DNA of 36,817 bases from Clostridia bacterium (GTDB taxonomy: Bacteria > Bacillota > Clostridia > Oscillospirales > CAG-272), in the NCBI GenBank assembly GCA_017481495.1, contig JAFUPC010000038.1, forward strand, positions 1 to 36,817, written 5' to 3'. The notes beneath the pieces are model-generated. The model did not search any database, was not told the origin of the DNA, and saw only the letters and a program-made list of their open reading frames with translations. This document shows positions 1-8,406 of this stretch, in pieces. The position numbers and the translations under genes were made by a program. Positions within the stretch are counted from its first letter, which is position 1. Every line of letters starts with the position of its first letter.

Positions 1-1202
1 CCTACTTCACCATCGTCATCGCGGCGATCCTTCCCGCCATTCTCTACTTCACGGGCATCTTCATGATGGTGCATTTTGAAGGCAAGCGGCTCGGTCTGCG
101 GGGTCTTCCCAAGGAATCCCTGCCGAACTTCTTCAAGCTTCTGCTCCAGAACGGCTATATGCTGCTCCCCATCTTCGTGCTCGTCATCTGCATGAATCAC
201 TACACCGCAGGTATGTCCGCGTGCTTTGCGATTCTGTTCTCGCTCATCGTTTCCCTGATCGACAAACCGGCTCTCCGCCGCATCGTCAAGGGCAAAATGG
301 AATCCGGCCGCGACATTCTCTCCGCCGTCATGCCTCTGATCCCGCTTGTGGTTCTGGTCGTTCTGTGGAAAGTGATTGCGCTGAACATGGGCGTTTCCAT
401 CTTCTTTGCAATGGTTTCCGCCGCAGTCTGCACGTTCTTTGTCAAGGATGCGACCCTGACCACCGAAGTGCTTCTTGAGGGTCTTGAGGGCGGTACGAAC
501 AACTCCATCGGTGTCTCCACCGCCTGCGGCATCGCCGGCATCATTTCCGGTGTCGTCACAATGACCACACTCGGCTCCACACTCATCACCGTCATCGTTC
601 CGATTGCACAGAAAGGCAAGCTGCTTGCGCTGTTCCTCACGATGATCTGCTGTATCGTCCTCGGTATGGGTGTCCCGACTACGGCGAACTATGTCATCAT
701 GGCGACCATCACCGCGCCCATTCTCATCAAGATGGGCATCCCGACACTCGCGGCGCATATGTTCGTCTTCTATTTCGGTATCGTCGCGGACATCACACCG
801 CCGGTCGCACTCGCCGCGTATGCCGGTGCCGCGATCGCAAAATCGAACCCCCTGCAAACCGGTATCCAGGCAACGAAGCTGGCGATCACCGCGTTCATCG
901 TGCCGTACATCTTCGCTTACAGCCCGTCCATGCTTCTGGTCGTGGAGGGATATGAAGCATCAGTCTTCCAGGTCATTTCCATCTTCATCACGTCCATCAT
1001 CGGCATTTACGCCATTTCGTCCGGTATGGAGGGATTCATGCACCACCACGAACCCATCTGGCAGAGAATTCTGCTCATCGGTGCGGGGCTGTGCATGATC
1101 ATCCCGGAACCCATCACCGACATCATCGGTATCGCCGTTGTCGCGCTGATCATCTTCTTACAGTACGTTGTTGAGAAGAAGCGCATGAATCCGACCACCT
1201 GA
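1..1202 (+). CDS. TRAP transporter fused permease (DctQM-like), C-terminal part
   Basis: This gene enters from the left edge; the reading frame is open from base 3, so the Met at 63 is internal and the true start lies outside the window. The visible ~400 residues are almost entirely hydrophobic, with roughly ten predicted membrane segments broken by short charged loops. Gly-rich re-entrant stretches such as LGMGVPTTANYVIMATITAP are characteristic of the DctM domain of TRAP secondary transporters, and the segment STACGIAGIISGVVTMT matches the symmetric half. Fused 4TM/12TM permeases usually pair with a TAXI-type periplasmic or lipoprotein binding protein, which would be expected just upstream. 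Family function is sodium-driven uptake of organic acids such as dicarboxylates or glutamate; the substrate cannot be told from this fragment. A strong hairpin follows the stop. Confidence 0.9.
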   Translation, partial: YFTIVIAAILPAILYFTGIFMMVHFEGKRLGLRGLPKESLPNFFKLLLQNGYMLLPIFVLVICMNHYTAGMSACFAILFSLIVSLIDKPALRRIVKGKMESGRDILSAVMPLIPLVVLVVLWKVIALNMGVSIFFAMVSAAVCTFFVKDATLTTEVLLEGLEGGTNNSIGVSTACGIAGIISGVVTMTTLGSTLITVIVPIAQKGKLLALFLTMICCIVLGMGVPTTANYVIMATITAPILIKMGIPTLAAHMFVFYFGIVADITPPVALAAYAGAAIAKSNPLQTGIQATKLAITAFIVPYIFAYSPSMLLVVEGYEASVFQVISIFITSIIGIYAISSGMEGFMHHHEPIWQRILLIGAGLCMIIPEPITDIIGIAVVALIIFLQYVVEKKRMNPTT

Positions 1203-1216
1203 TTCCAATCCTAACA

Positions 1217-1256
1217 GCCGCCGTTCCCCGCCCCGATGCGGTACGGCGGCTTTTTT
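1217..1256 (+). terminator. Rho-independent terminator after the TRAP permease
   Basis: GCCGCCGT (1217-1224) pairs with ACGGCGGC (1243-1250) and is followed directly by TTTTTT. It ends the permease transcript 14 bases after the stop codon and separates it from the phosphoesterase gene. Confidence 0.9.
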
Positions 1257-1277
1257 ACAAGCAAAGGAGTACCCGAC

Positions 1278-2279
1278 ATGAAATCCACATTGCAGTCCGT
1301 TCTTGAAACGAAAATCCCCCTGCGCTTCCGTCCAGACGGCGGCTTCCGCATCATGATGATCTCCGATATTCACGGCGGCATCGGCTTTGCGGCGGTCGAA
1401 ACGCAGAACACCCTCGACCGCATGATCGAAGCCGTCAGACCCGACCTCGTCCTGCTCGGCGGCGACATCTGCGGCCCCGGCTATATCCACGCGGAGACAA
1501 CTGACGATGTACGCATGGTCATCACCGCCGTCACGGCACCGATGGAGCGGCGCGGAATTCCGTGGGCGCACGTCTACGGCAATCATGACGACAACTATGG
1601 TGTCCCCAATGACGTTCAGCAGCCCATTTACGAATCCTTTGCGCACTGTGTTTCCAAAGCAGGCGACGACGACATCGACGGAACGGGCAACTATTTCCTG
1701 CCGGTCTGCGACAGCACAGGCGCGGATATCCGCTTCGGTATCTGGGGCATGGACTCCCATCACAGTATGCCGGAGTTCAAAAAAGAATACGGACTTGATG
1801 AAACACTCCGCTTTTTCCACCAGTCCCCCGCCGCTGACGGCGATTATGACGGTCCGCGCATGAACCAAATTTTCTGGTACTGGCAGACCTCGCAGATGCT
1901 CGAAGAACACTGTGGACACAAAGTCCCCGCCCTGCTCTATATGCACATCCCCACCCCGGAACACGCGCTTGTGACACTCCACCGCAGTGATTGCCGGCTG
2001 TCCGGTGTGCAGATGGAACAGGTCGCATCGGGGATTCTGAACAACGGACTCGTTTCCGCCTGCATCCAGCGCGGAGACGTGAAAGCCATTTTCTGCGGTC
2101 ACGACCACGAAAATAATTTCGCGGCAGAATACTGCGGCATCAAGCTCGGCTATGACGGATTTTTCAGCTATCACGCATCCCACAATCCCGAAACTTTCGG
2201 GTGCCGGGTATTTGATGTCCGGGAAGAACATCCGGAGCAAATCGACACACACATCGTGCTTGTCCGGGACCTGAAATAA
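1278..2279 (+). CDS. Calcineurin-like metallophosphoesterase
   Basis: A 333-residue cytoplasmic protein with the full metallophosphoesterase signature in order: SDIHGG near residue 28, LLGGDICG near 60, YGNHDDN near 97, a histidine in YMHIP, and CGHDHENN near the C-terminus. These residues bind the two-metal centre and the phosphate. No signal peptide is visible. The start at 1278 is chosen because AAAGGAG lies 9 bases upstream; an in-frame ATG at 1236 falls inside the preceding terminator. Overall it resembles the DCR2/purple-acid-phosphatase-like branch seen in Firmicutes and Bacteroidetes, whose substrates are mostly unknown. It stands alone between two terminators, so context says little about its job. 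Confidence 0.88.
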   Translation: MKSTLQSVLETKIPLRFRPDGGFRIMMISDIHGGIGFAAVETQNTLDRMIEAVRPDLVLLGGDICGPGYIHAETTDDVRMVITAVTAPMERRGIPWAHVYGNHDDNYGVPNDVQQPIYESFAHCVSKAGDDDIDGTGNYFLPVCDSTGADIRFGIWGMDSHHSMPEFKKEYGLDETLRFFHQSPAADGDYDGPRMNQIFWYWQTSQMLEEHCGHKVPALLYMHIPTPEHALVTLHRSDCRLSGVQMEQVASGILNNGLVSACIQRGDVKAIFCGHDHENNFAAEYCGIKLGYDGFFSYHASHNPETFGCRVFDVREEHPEQIDTHIVLVRDLK

Positions 2280-2290
2280 CCAAAGCAAAA

Positions 2291-2328
2291 CAGGCGGACA
2301 CCGTAAAAAGTGCCGCCTGATCTTTTTT
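2291..2328. terminator. Shared terminator between convergent genes
   Basis: CAGGCGG (2291-2297) pairs with CCGCCTG (2313-2319), extended by CAC/GTG across a one-base bulge. A T-run follows on the plus strand. On the minus strand the stem is followed by TTTTGCTTT, so it can serve both the phosphoesterase (plus) and the solute-binding protein (minus). Confidence 0.8.
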
Positions 2329-2342
2329 ATTGGAAATGTTTT

Positions 2343-3815
2343 TCAGCCATTGACGAGATCCATTGTCTTTTCAATGTTCGTTTCCACGGTTTTGATGCCG
2401 GATGCGATGACAGATGCAATATCGGCACTGCCCGCGATGAGTTTGTTATAAATGGACGACTGCAAAGAATTCGTCCAGCCGAAAACTTCACCGAAATTCG
2501 TGTACCGGCTTCCGCGGATGATGTCCAGCATTTCAATGGAATCATCGTTGCGCAGACCCTTCTGCGAAACCTTGACCTCATAGTACACGGGCAGGACATC
2601 GCGGTAGGATTCATATGCCAGTGCATCCATGAGCACAGCGGTTCTGTCCGGTGTCACAGAGGTGATCGGCATTCCCATCAGAAGCTGTGTGGAGGAAATG
2701 TAGCAGGAATAATTTTTCTGTGCTTCGTCGTACTTGGGAAGCGGAAGAATACCGAAACTGTCTTCCATGTCGCGGAAACGTGCGGACGTTTTGATCTGTG
2801 CGACGGTCATCATTGTGCGGCCGTTGCGGAACATGACTTCATAATGGTCGGGACGGGTGTTGTCATTGACATTGAACATCGCAAAAACACCGTCAACGGA
2901 GAGCAGATTGTCCACAAGCGACGCTGCAACGTCGGAATAATGCTCGTCCGTCACCTTGACCACCGGTTCGCCGTTTTCCATCCAGAGATAATACGCTTCC
3001 GCGCCGCCCAGAAGTGCGTGAACACCGTTGGACCAGGTCGTCACGCCGTATGTCGCATTGCCGTTTTCCGACCAGTCAAAGGACGAATCGCCGTTGGTGT
3101 TGGCACCCATTCTGGCATATTCATAGAACTTATCAAGCGTCCATTTTCCCTCACGGACGAGCTGATACGGATATTCGATATCCAGTTTGGAATACATCGC
3201 TTCATTGAAATATACGCAGACAGTCGTATCGAAGCTGAACAGAGAGAAATAGTTGGATGCAAAAAACAGTGCTCCGTCATCACCGATGACACCGCCGTCA
3301 ACGACGGTGGAATCCCACCAAGGTTCGTCAAAACTGAAACCGTCATACTCATTCAGATTATAAAACATTCCCTCCGTCAGCGGTGTCGGCATCGTGTCGG
3401 CGCGGAGATATGTCACATCATACAGGTCTTCGCCGGACATAATGACGGTCGTGAAATGGGTCGTTACTTCGTCAATATCGTATTCCGTCACGGAAAGTTC
3501 CGTATTGAACCGTTCCTCAATCCCGCGGTTGCGCTCGTAAATAATATCGTCCAGACTTTCACCGGTCGTTGCTTCAAAGTCGAGATTGTAATAGGTTCCC
3601 CATGTGTTGGATGCATTCAGAATGCGCAGTGCTTCCCCGCCGCAGTCCAGCTCCGGATATCCGTATTCGTCCGCCGACGTTTCTGTGACGGTTCCCGTCG
3701 TGTTGTCCGTGACGGCACCCGTATTCTGCGTCCCCTCACCGGTACTGTCGCCGCAGGAGCAGACAACCGCTGTCAGGATCAGCGCGGTCAGTGCGTATTT
3801 GGTCAAATGCTTCAT
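2343..3815 (-). CDS. Extracellular solute-binding lipoprotein (family 1-like)
   Basis: A 490-residue secreted protein. Residues 1-21 form a lipoprotein signal peptide: a KHLTK basic start, a hydrophobic core, and VCSC with Cys21 as the likely lipidated residue. A Thr/Gly/Asp-rich linker (about 22-55) precedes the globular domain, typical of substrate-binding proteins that deliver solutes to ABC importers. Sequence texture (many Tyr/Trp, ERNRGIEERFN near the N-terminus, a YYEVKVSQKGLRND segment near the C-terminus) matches the large clostridial family often linked to carbohydrate uptake. The start at 3815 has GGAGGAA upstream; an earlier in-frame Met lacks one and would bury the signal peptide. 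No permease or ATPase genes adjoin it, so its partner must be encoded elsewhere. The ligand is unknown. Confidence 0.88.
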   Translation of the reverse strand: MKHLTKYALTALILTAVVCSCGDSTGEGTQNTGAVTDNTTGTVTETSADEYGYPELDCGGEALRILNASNTWGTYYNLDFEATTGESLDDIIYERNRGIEERFNTELSVTEYDIDEVTTHFTTVIMSGEDLYDVTYLRADTMPTPLTEGMFYNLNEYDGFSFDEPWWDSTVVDGGVIGDDGALFFASNYFSLFSFDTTVCVYFNEAMYSKLDIEYPYQLVREGKWTLDKFYEYARMGANTNGDSSFDWSENGNATYGVTTWSNGVHALLGGAEAYYLWMENGEPVVKVTDEHYSDVAASLVDNLLSVDGVFAMFNVNDNTRPDHYEVMFRNGRTMMTVAQIKTSARFRDMEDSFGILPLPKYDEAQKNYSCYISSTQLLMGMPITSVTPDRTAVLMDALAYESYRDVLPVYYEVKVSQKGLRNDDSIEMLDIIRGSRYTNFGEVFGWTNSLQSSIYNKLIAGSADIASVIASGIKTVETNIEKTMDLVNG

Positions 3816-3848
3816 TTTGCGTGGTTCCTCCTCGGTTTTATGATGTTG

Positions 3849-3888
3849 TAAAAAACAAGCAGTCACCGTTTTCCGGAAAACTGCCTGT
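3849..3888 (-). terminator. Terminator of the 2-oxoacid oxidoreductase operon
   Basis: On the minus strand CAGGCAGT (3887-3880) pairs with ACTGCTTG (3863-3856) and is followed by TTTTTTAC. It lies 35 bases past the gamma-subunit stop and before the solute-binding protein start. Confidence 0.82.
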
Positions 3889-3922
3889 TTTCAGCTGTTG
3901 TTGTTTGGATATATGCCGGGAA

Positions 3923-4459
3923 TCAGCCCTCGTAGTCGTAACCTGCGCGGATGGCTTTCAGGTTGACTTCCAAAAGATCCGCGTGCTTTGCGGAAACGAC
4001 CTTCTTCAGCGCATCTTCCATGCCCTCAAAGGAGACAGTGCCCGTCTCGCGGATCATCTTGCCGACCATGATCATGTTGGCAAGCGTGGGAATGCCGGCA
4101 TCCTTTGCCATCTTGGTGGCGGGAATGTAGTAGGCATCCACGTCGGTGCGCGCGATCTTACGCGCGATGAGCGTTTCGTCGATGAACAGCTTCGCACCGG
4201 GAACACACGCATCCTCATACTTGTCAAGGGACGGCAGGTTCATGGCAATGAGCACATCGGGTGCGGAAACGATGGGAGAACCGACCGGATCGTCGGAAAG
4301 AATGACGGAACAGTTTGCGGTACCGCCGCGCATTTCGGGGCCGTAGGACGGAAGCCAGGAGACTTCCTTGTTTTCAAAGAGTCCCTTGTATGCCAGGAAT
4401 TTGCCTGCGAACAGAACGCCCTGTCCGCCGAAGCCTGCAATCAGAATCTGTGTCAGCAT
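3923..4459 (-). CDS. 2-oxoacid:ferredoxin oxidoreductase, gamma subunit
   Basis: A 178-residue subunit of a four-gene pyruvate/2-oxoacid:ferredoxin oxidoreductase (KorC/VorC type). It opens with the family signature [11 protein letters not shown] (about residues 9-19) and continues with [15 protein letters not shown], both characteristic of the PFOR gamma domain, which helps form the CoA and thiamine-diphosphate site with the other subunits. The start at 4459 follows AGGAGG by a normal spacing; the longer form starting at 4486 would overlap the upstream gene. It is the last gene of the operon, only 4 bases after the beta-subunit stop, and a terminator follows. The family reversibly converts a 2-oxoacid plus CoA to acyl-CoA, CO2 and reduced ferredoxin in the cytoplasm. 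Confidence 0.9.
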   Translation of the reverse strand: MLTQILIAGFGGQGVLFAGKFLAYKGLFENKEVSWLPSYGPEMRGGTANCSVILSDDPVGSPIVSAPDVLIAMNLPSLDKYEDACVPGAKLFIDETLIARKIARTDVDAYYIPATKMAKDAGIPTLANMIMVGKMIRETGTVSFEGMEDALKKVVSAKHADLLEVNLKAIRAGYDYEG

Positions 4460-4463
4460 CGTA

Positions 4464-5216
4464 TCAGCCCTCCTTTGCATCCGCATACTTGTCGCGGTAA
4501 ACGCCGAGCGGATAATACGGGATCATGTTGTTCTCGACCCATTCCAGTGCCTTTGCCGGTGTCATGCCCCAGTTGGTCGGGCAGGTGGACACGACCTCGA
4601 TAAGCGAGAAGCCCTTGCCCTCGACCTGATTGCGGAACGCTTTGAGAATCGCTTTCTTTGCGTTCTTGACATTCTTGACATTGTTGACAGCGACACGTTC
4701 GATATATGCGGGGCCGTCCAGCGTAGACAGCATCTCGGATACACGGATGGGATAACCCGCAGTCGCAATGTCACGGCCATAAGGAGAGGTCTGCGTGACT
4801 TGACCCGGCAGGGAGGTCGGTGCCATCTGACCCCCGGTCATACCGTAAATGGCATTGTTGACGAAAATGACGGTGATGTTTTCGTTTCTCGTTGCGGAAT
4901 GCACGGTCTCCGCCATACCAATGGAGGCAAGGTCGCCGTCACCCTGGTAGGTGAAGATGATATTGTCGGGCATTGCACGCTTCAGACCCGTTGCGACAGC
5001 CGGTGCGCGGCCGTGTGCTGCTTCCACCATATCGCAGGCGAAATAGTCGTAGGACATGACGGAACATCCGACCGGTGCGACACCGACGGTTCTGCCCAGA
5101 ATGTCCAGCTCGTCGATGGCTTCCGCGACCAGACGATGAATGATACCGTGTGTGCAGCCGGGACAGTAATGCAGCGGCACATCGGTGAGTGCTTTCGGTT
5201 TTTCAAATACGATCAT
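4464..5216 (-). CDS. 2-oxoacid:ferredoxin oxidoreductase, beta (thiamine-diphosphate) subunit
   Basis: A 250-residue subunit that binds thiamine diphosphate. CPGC at residues 18-21 is the usual N-terminal motif, and GDGDLASIG at 92-100 followed by VNN at 119-121 is the TPP/Mg motif. It is complete relative to the family (about 240-280 residues). It sits between the alpha and gamma genes in the standard order. The close spacing and good ribosome site (GGAGGAG) indicate one transcript. The sequence alone does not separate 2-oxoglutarate from branched-chain 2-oxoacid specificity; the alpha subunit and the neighbouring ilvE favour branched-chain substrates. Confidence 0.92.
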   Translation of the reverse strand: MIVFEKPKALTDVPLHYCPGCTHGIIHRLVAEAIDELDILGRTVGVAPVGCSVMSYDYFACDMVEAAHGRAPAVATGLKRAMPDNIIFTYQGDGDLASIGMAETVHSATRNENITVIFVNNAIYGMTGGQMAPTSLPGQVTQTSPYGRDIATAGYPIRVSEMLSTLDGPAYIERVAVNNVKNVKNAKKAILKAFRNQVEGKGFSLIEVVSTCPTNWGMTPAKALEWVENNMIPYYPLGVYRDKYADAKEG

Positions 5217-5240
5217 TGTAGTTTTCTCCTCCCGGCTGTA

Positions 5241-6296
5241 TTACAGAGCGACAAGCTCGTCGATTTTTGCAAGAACTTCCTCGGGCGATACGATCATACC
5301 GCCGGTGCGGTTGCACAGGAGTACGGGACGGCGGCATCCGGATGCCAGTCTGACATCCTCGATCATCTGACCCATCGAAAGCTCGACAGAAAGGAATCCC
5401 TTGACCTGCTCCGCCGCCTTTGCAATGGCATCCGTGGGGAACGGCCACAGCGTGATGGGACGGATCATACCGACCTTGATGCCCTTCTTGCGCGCGGCGA
5501 TGACGGCGTTCTTGGAAATACGTGCAGTGATGCCGAACGCAACGACGCAGTATTCCGCATCCTCCATCATAAAGGACTCGTACATGACTTCGTTTTCTTC
5601 GATCTGTCTGTACTTTTCATACCGCTCGAAGTTGGTCTTTTCCAGCTGGTCGGGTTTCAGATACAGGGAGTTGATGATGTTGTGCGGACGGGCATTCTTC
5701 GTACCGGTGACAGCCCACGGCTTCTCAACGGGCGCGGTATCGACTTCGGGAAGCACGACCGGCTCCATCATCTGTCCCATCGTACCATCGGCCAGGAGCA
5801 TTGCCGGACAGCGGTATTTGTCGGCCAAGTCAAACGCCTTGACGGTCAGGTCTGCCATTTCCTGCACGGATGCGGGTGCTAAAACGATCAGGTGATAGTC
5901 ACCGTGACCGCCGCCCTTGGTTGCCTGGAAATAGTCGGACTGCGACGGCTGAATACCGCCCAGACCAGGACCGCCGCGCTGGACGTTGACGATGAGTGCG
6001 GGCAGGTCGGAGCCTGCGATATAGGAAATACCCTCCTGTTTTAAGGAAACACCGGGGGAGGAGGACGAGGTCATGACGCGGAATCCCGCGGATGCGACAC
6101 CGTAAACCATATTGATGGCGGCGATTTCGCTTTCTGCCTGTAAGAACGTACCGCCGATCTTCGGCATACGCTTTGCCATATACGCGGCGATTTCCGTCTG
6201 CGGTGTGATGGGGTAGCCGAAATAATGACGGCAGCCCGCTTTGATCGCAGCTTCGGCAATCGCTTCGTTGCCTTTCATAAGAACTTTCTCTGCCAT
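5241..6296 (-). CDS. vorB: 2-oxoacid:ferredoxin oxidoreductase, alpha subunit (VorB-like)
   Basis: A 352-residue alpha subunit. The N-terminus, with MKGNEAIAEAAI and YFGYPITPQTEIA, matches the group usually named 3-methyl-2-oxobutanoate dehydrogenase subunit VorB. Segments TSSSSPGVSLKQEGISYIAG and QRGGPGLGGIQPSQSD are typical of this pyrimidine-binding domain family, and the C-terminal transketolase-like domain ends with a Rossmann-like stretch around SVELSMGQM. The start at 6296 has AAGGAG upstream; a longer in-frame form to 6374 would overrun the ferredoxin gene. The family acts on oxidation products of valine, leucine and isoleucine, or runs in reverse to carboxylate acyl-CoAs. VOR rather than KOR is an inference from sequence texture and the ilvE linkage. 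Confidence 0.88.
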   Translation of the reverse strand: MAEKVLMKGNEAIAEAAIKAGCRHYFGYPITPQTEIAAYMAKRMPKIGGTFLQAESEIAAINMVYGVASAGFRVMTSSSSPGVSLKQEGISYIAGSDLPALIVNVQRGGPGLGGIQPSQSDYFQATKGGGHGDYHLIVLAPASVQEMADLTVKAFDLADKYRCPAMLLADGTMGQMMEPVVLPEVDTAPVEKPWAVTGTKNARPHNIINSLYLKPDQLEKTNFERYEKYRQIEENEVMYESFMMEDAEYCVVAFGITARISKNAVIAARKKGIKVGMIRPITLWPFPTDAIAKAAEQVKGFLSVELSMGQMIEDVRLASGCRRPVLLCNRTGGMIVSPEEVLAKIDELVAL

Positions 6297-6321
6297 GTTA
6301 TGTTTTCTCCTTCTGTCAAGC

Positions 6322-6528
6322 TTATTTTTCAACCGTAATGACGCAGTCGGGACACATCGTTGCGCAGAACGCACAGCCGATGCACTTGGACTGATCCGTC
6401 ATTTCCGCGGGGGAATGACCCTTTGCGTTGATTTTGTCCTTTGCCAGGACGAGAATCTTTTTCGGACAGGCATCGACGCAGAGACCGCAGCCTTTGCACA
6501 GATCCGACAGAAACGTGACCTTTGCCAT
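6322..6528 (-). CDS. Two-[4Fe-4S] ferredoxin subunit of the oxidoreductase
   Basis: A 68-residue ferredoxin with two complete cluster motifs: CKGCGLCVDACP (about residues 11-22) and CIGCAFCATMCP (about 49-60). These are the delta-subunit (KorD/VorD) arrangement, which carries electrons between the catalytic core and soluble ferredoxin. It is the first of the four oxidoreductase genes, 25 bases before the alpha subunit, with AAGGAAT as its ribosome site. Nothing unusual in length or spacing. Confidence 0.93.
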   Translation of the reverse strand: MAKVTFLSDLCKGCGLCVDACPKKILVLAKDKINAKGHSPAEMTDQSKCIGCAFCATMCPDCVITVEK

Positions 6529-6553
6529 GTTCTTATTCCTTTCCTTAATTCAG

Positions 6554-7243
6554 TTATGTTGTAATATCAAAATATTTTTTCTGCAATGTCAGCGGCAGAT
6601 ACGCACCCGTTTCCGCCGTCGGCGCACCCATTGCGGGGAGCAGATCCTCCCGTACCGTCGTGAATGCCACGGGCAGACCCGTAAGCCGTGACAGCTTTTC
6701 GCATTCCGCAAACGTCGCGCGGATGTCGTCGGGGGTGGTGTCGTTTCCGATATTGGAATTGTTGACGATCGCCGTGAACGGCAGGTGTCCGGCACACTCG
6801 ATCTCTTTCATGACCGTCATGACCTCCTCCGCCGTCTGCGTGAGCGGACGGTAGAAGTTGACGACACAGAACACGTCGAAATTGCCCTCCTCCCGGATGT
6901 ACGGCGCATAACGGCCCAGCGCATAGGCGCCGCGGTCATCGCCGCCGACGTCCATCACGGCATATTCTTCCCGCCGCTGTACAAGCCCGTACAGCTCCTG
7001 CGGCAGGGCAGGCAGGTCCACGTTGGAGTTTGCGTATTCCGGCGAAATGAGGGGAATTCCCGCCGCCGCAAGGGCATCCTGGGAGTCCTTGGTGCGGAAA
7101 TACGGATTGACAATGTCAAGGTCGGCGATCCGCACGGGAATACCGGACGATTTCAGCCACAGCGCGTAGTTGACCGCAATGTTGGTCTTGCCGGAGCCGT
7201 AGTGACCGCAGAAAACGGACACACGTCTGGGGGTGTAGTTCAT
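6554..7243 (-). CDS. SIMIBI-class P-loop ATPase linked to the oxidoreductase operon
   Basis: A 229-residue ATP-binding protein. GHYGSGKT near residues 13-20 is a Walker A loop; DLDIVNPYFRT near 42-52 and AVMDVGGDDRGA near 96-107 are the switch and Walker B regions. This is the layout of MinD/CobB-type SIMIBI NTPases. No membrane segment or DNA-binding domain is visible. It lies between ilvE and the ferredoxin gene with short gaps, so it is probably co-transcribed with the oxidoreductase. A role in cofactor insertion or assembly is possible by analogy with Mrp-type ATPases, but no cysteine cluster-binding motif is visible, so the function is unknown. Confidence 0.75.
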   Translation of the reverse strand: MNYTPRRVSVFCGHYGSGKTNIAVNYALWLKSSGIPVRIADLDIVNPYFRTKDSQDALAAAGIPLISPEYANSNVDLPALPQELYGLVQRREEYAVMDVGGDDRGAYALGRYAPYIREEGNFDVFCVVNFYRPLTQTAEEVMTVMKEIECAGHLPFTAIVNNSNIGNDTTPDDIRATFAECEKLSRLTGLPVAFTTVREDLLPAMGAPTAETGAYLPLTLQKKYFDITT

Positions 7244-7263
7244 GGTTTTATCCTTTCAGAATC

Positions 7264-7284
7264 AAGATGATGGAACATCATCTT
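7264..7284 (-). repeat. Perfect hairpin between ilvE and the ATPase gene
   Basis: AAGATGATG (7264-7272) and CATCATCTT (7276-7284) form a 9-bp perfect stem with a 3-base loop overlapping the ilvE stop codon. There is no T-run after it on the minus strand, so it is more likely an mRNA-stability or processing hairpin than a terminator. Confidence 0.5.
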
Positions 7285-8362
7285 ATCCCCGGCAAACAAC
7301 CTCACACCAGCCGTGGGTGTCCTCGACCTTGCCCCACTGGATGCCGGTCAGCTCATCGTAGAGCTTCTGGGTCAGTGCGCCGATCTCGTCGTTGGAGACG
7401 GTGTAGGTCTTGTCCTTGTATGCGAGATGACCGATGGGAGAAACGACAGCGGCGGTACCCGTGCCCCATGCTTCTTCCAGCGTACCGTTTTCGGCAGCTT
7501 CCATCAGCTCGTCGATGGAGAACAGACGCTCCTCGACCTCATAACCCCATGCGCGGAGCAGCTCAACGCAGGACTTTCTCGTGATGCCGGGCAGAACGGA
7601 GCCAGTCAGCGCGGGCGTGATGATCTTGCCTGCGATTTTGAACATGACGTTCATAGAACCGACTTCCTCGATGTACTTTCTGTCAACACCGTCCAGCCAC
7701 AGAACCTGGGTGTAGCCCTTTTCTTCCGCTTTCTTGCCCGCACGCAGGGATGCCGCGTAGTTGCCGCCGCACTTTGCGTAGCCGGTACCGCCGCGAACGG
7801 CACGGACGTCTTCGGATTCGATGGCGATCTTGACCGGCTTGATGCCCTCGGCATAATATGCGCCGACGGGAGAGCAGATGACGACGAACGTCGCATTGTG
7901 AACGGCGTGAACGCCCAGATGCGGGTCGTTGCCAAACATATACGGACGGATGTAGAGAGAGGTTCCGTCTTCATGCGGCACCCAGTCCTTTTCCAGCTCG
8001 ACCACCGTCTTCAGAATGTCAAGGCATCCCTCCTCGTCCAGCTGCGGCAGGCAGAGACGCTCGGCGGAATTGTTCAGACGGCGGATGTTTTCGGTCGGAC
8101 GGAACAGCGCGATGTCGCCGTTCTGGGTGCGGTATGCCTTCATACCCTCGAAGATCTCCGCGCCGTAGTGCAGAACGGTGGAAGCGGGATGAATGGGCAT
8201 CGGGCCGAACGGAACGATGCGGGCATCGTGCCAGCCTTCCTCGGTATTGTAGTCCATGATGAACATATGGTCGGTGAAGATCTTACCGAAGCCAAGCTTG
8301 GATTCATCGGTGGGCTTTGCTTTCGGCTCGGTGGTTTTGGTAATGGTAATTTCGTATTTCAT
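7283..8362 (-). CDS. ilvE: Branched-chain amino acid aminotransferase
   Basis: A 359-residue PLP fold-type IV aminotransferase of normal IlvE length. Landmarks: HYGAEIFEGMKAYR (about 65-78), LYIRPYMFG (about 137-145), and GYAKCGGNYAAS with the PLP-binding Lys197. It interconverts valine, leucine and isoleucine with their 2-oxoacids using glutamate/2-oxoglutarate. The start at 8362 follows GGAGG; an ATG 48 bases upstream has no such site. Its place next to a VorB-type oxidoreductase and downstream of T-box-controlled acyl-CoA synthetases fits a shared branched-chain amino acid pathway, in either direction. No promoter is evident in the 44-base gap behind xpaC, so it may be read from upstream. 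Confidence 0.95.
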   Translation of the reverse strand: MKYEITITKTTEPKAKPTDESKLGFGKIFTDHMFIMDYNTEEGWHDARIVPFGPMPIHPASTVLHYGAEIFEGMKAYRTQNGDIALFRPTENIRRLNNSAERLCLPQLDEEGCLDILKTVVELEKDWVPHEDGTSLYIRPYMFGNDPHLGVHAVHNATFVVICSPVGAYYAEGIKPVKIAIESEDVRAVRGGTGYAKCGGNYAASLRAGKKAEEKGYTQVLWLDGVDRKYIEEVGSMNVMFKIAGKIITPALTGSVLPGITRKSCVELLRAWGYEVEERLFSIDELMEAAENGTLEEAWGTGTAAVVSPIGHLAYKDKTYTVSNDEIGALTQKLYDELTGIQWGKVEDTHGWCEVVCRG

Positions 8363-8406
8363 GATCGTATCCTCCATAATGATTTCTGTTGATTTATCTT
8401 TGAATT

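Noticed and set aside
2310..3851. Plus-strand open frame of 513 codons opposite the solute-binding protein
   Set aside because: Overlaps the shared terminator and the complete lipoprotein gene; no domain or start signal.
7264..7284. Hairpin after ilvE as a transcription terminator
   Set aside because: The stem is perfect but not followed by a T-run on the minus strand.
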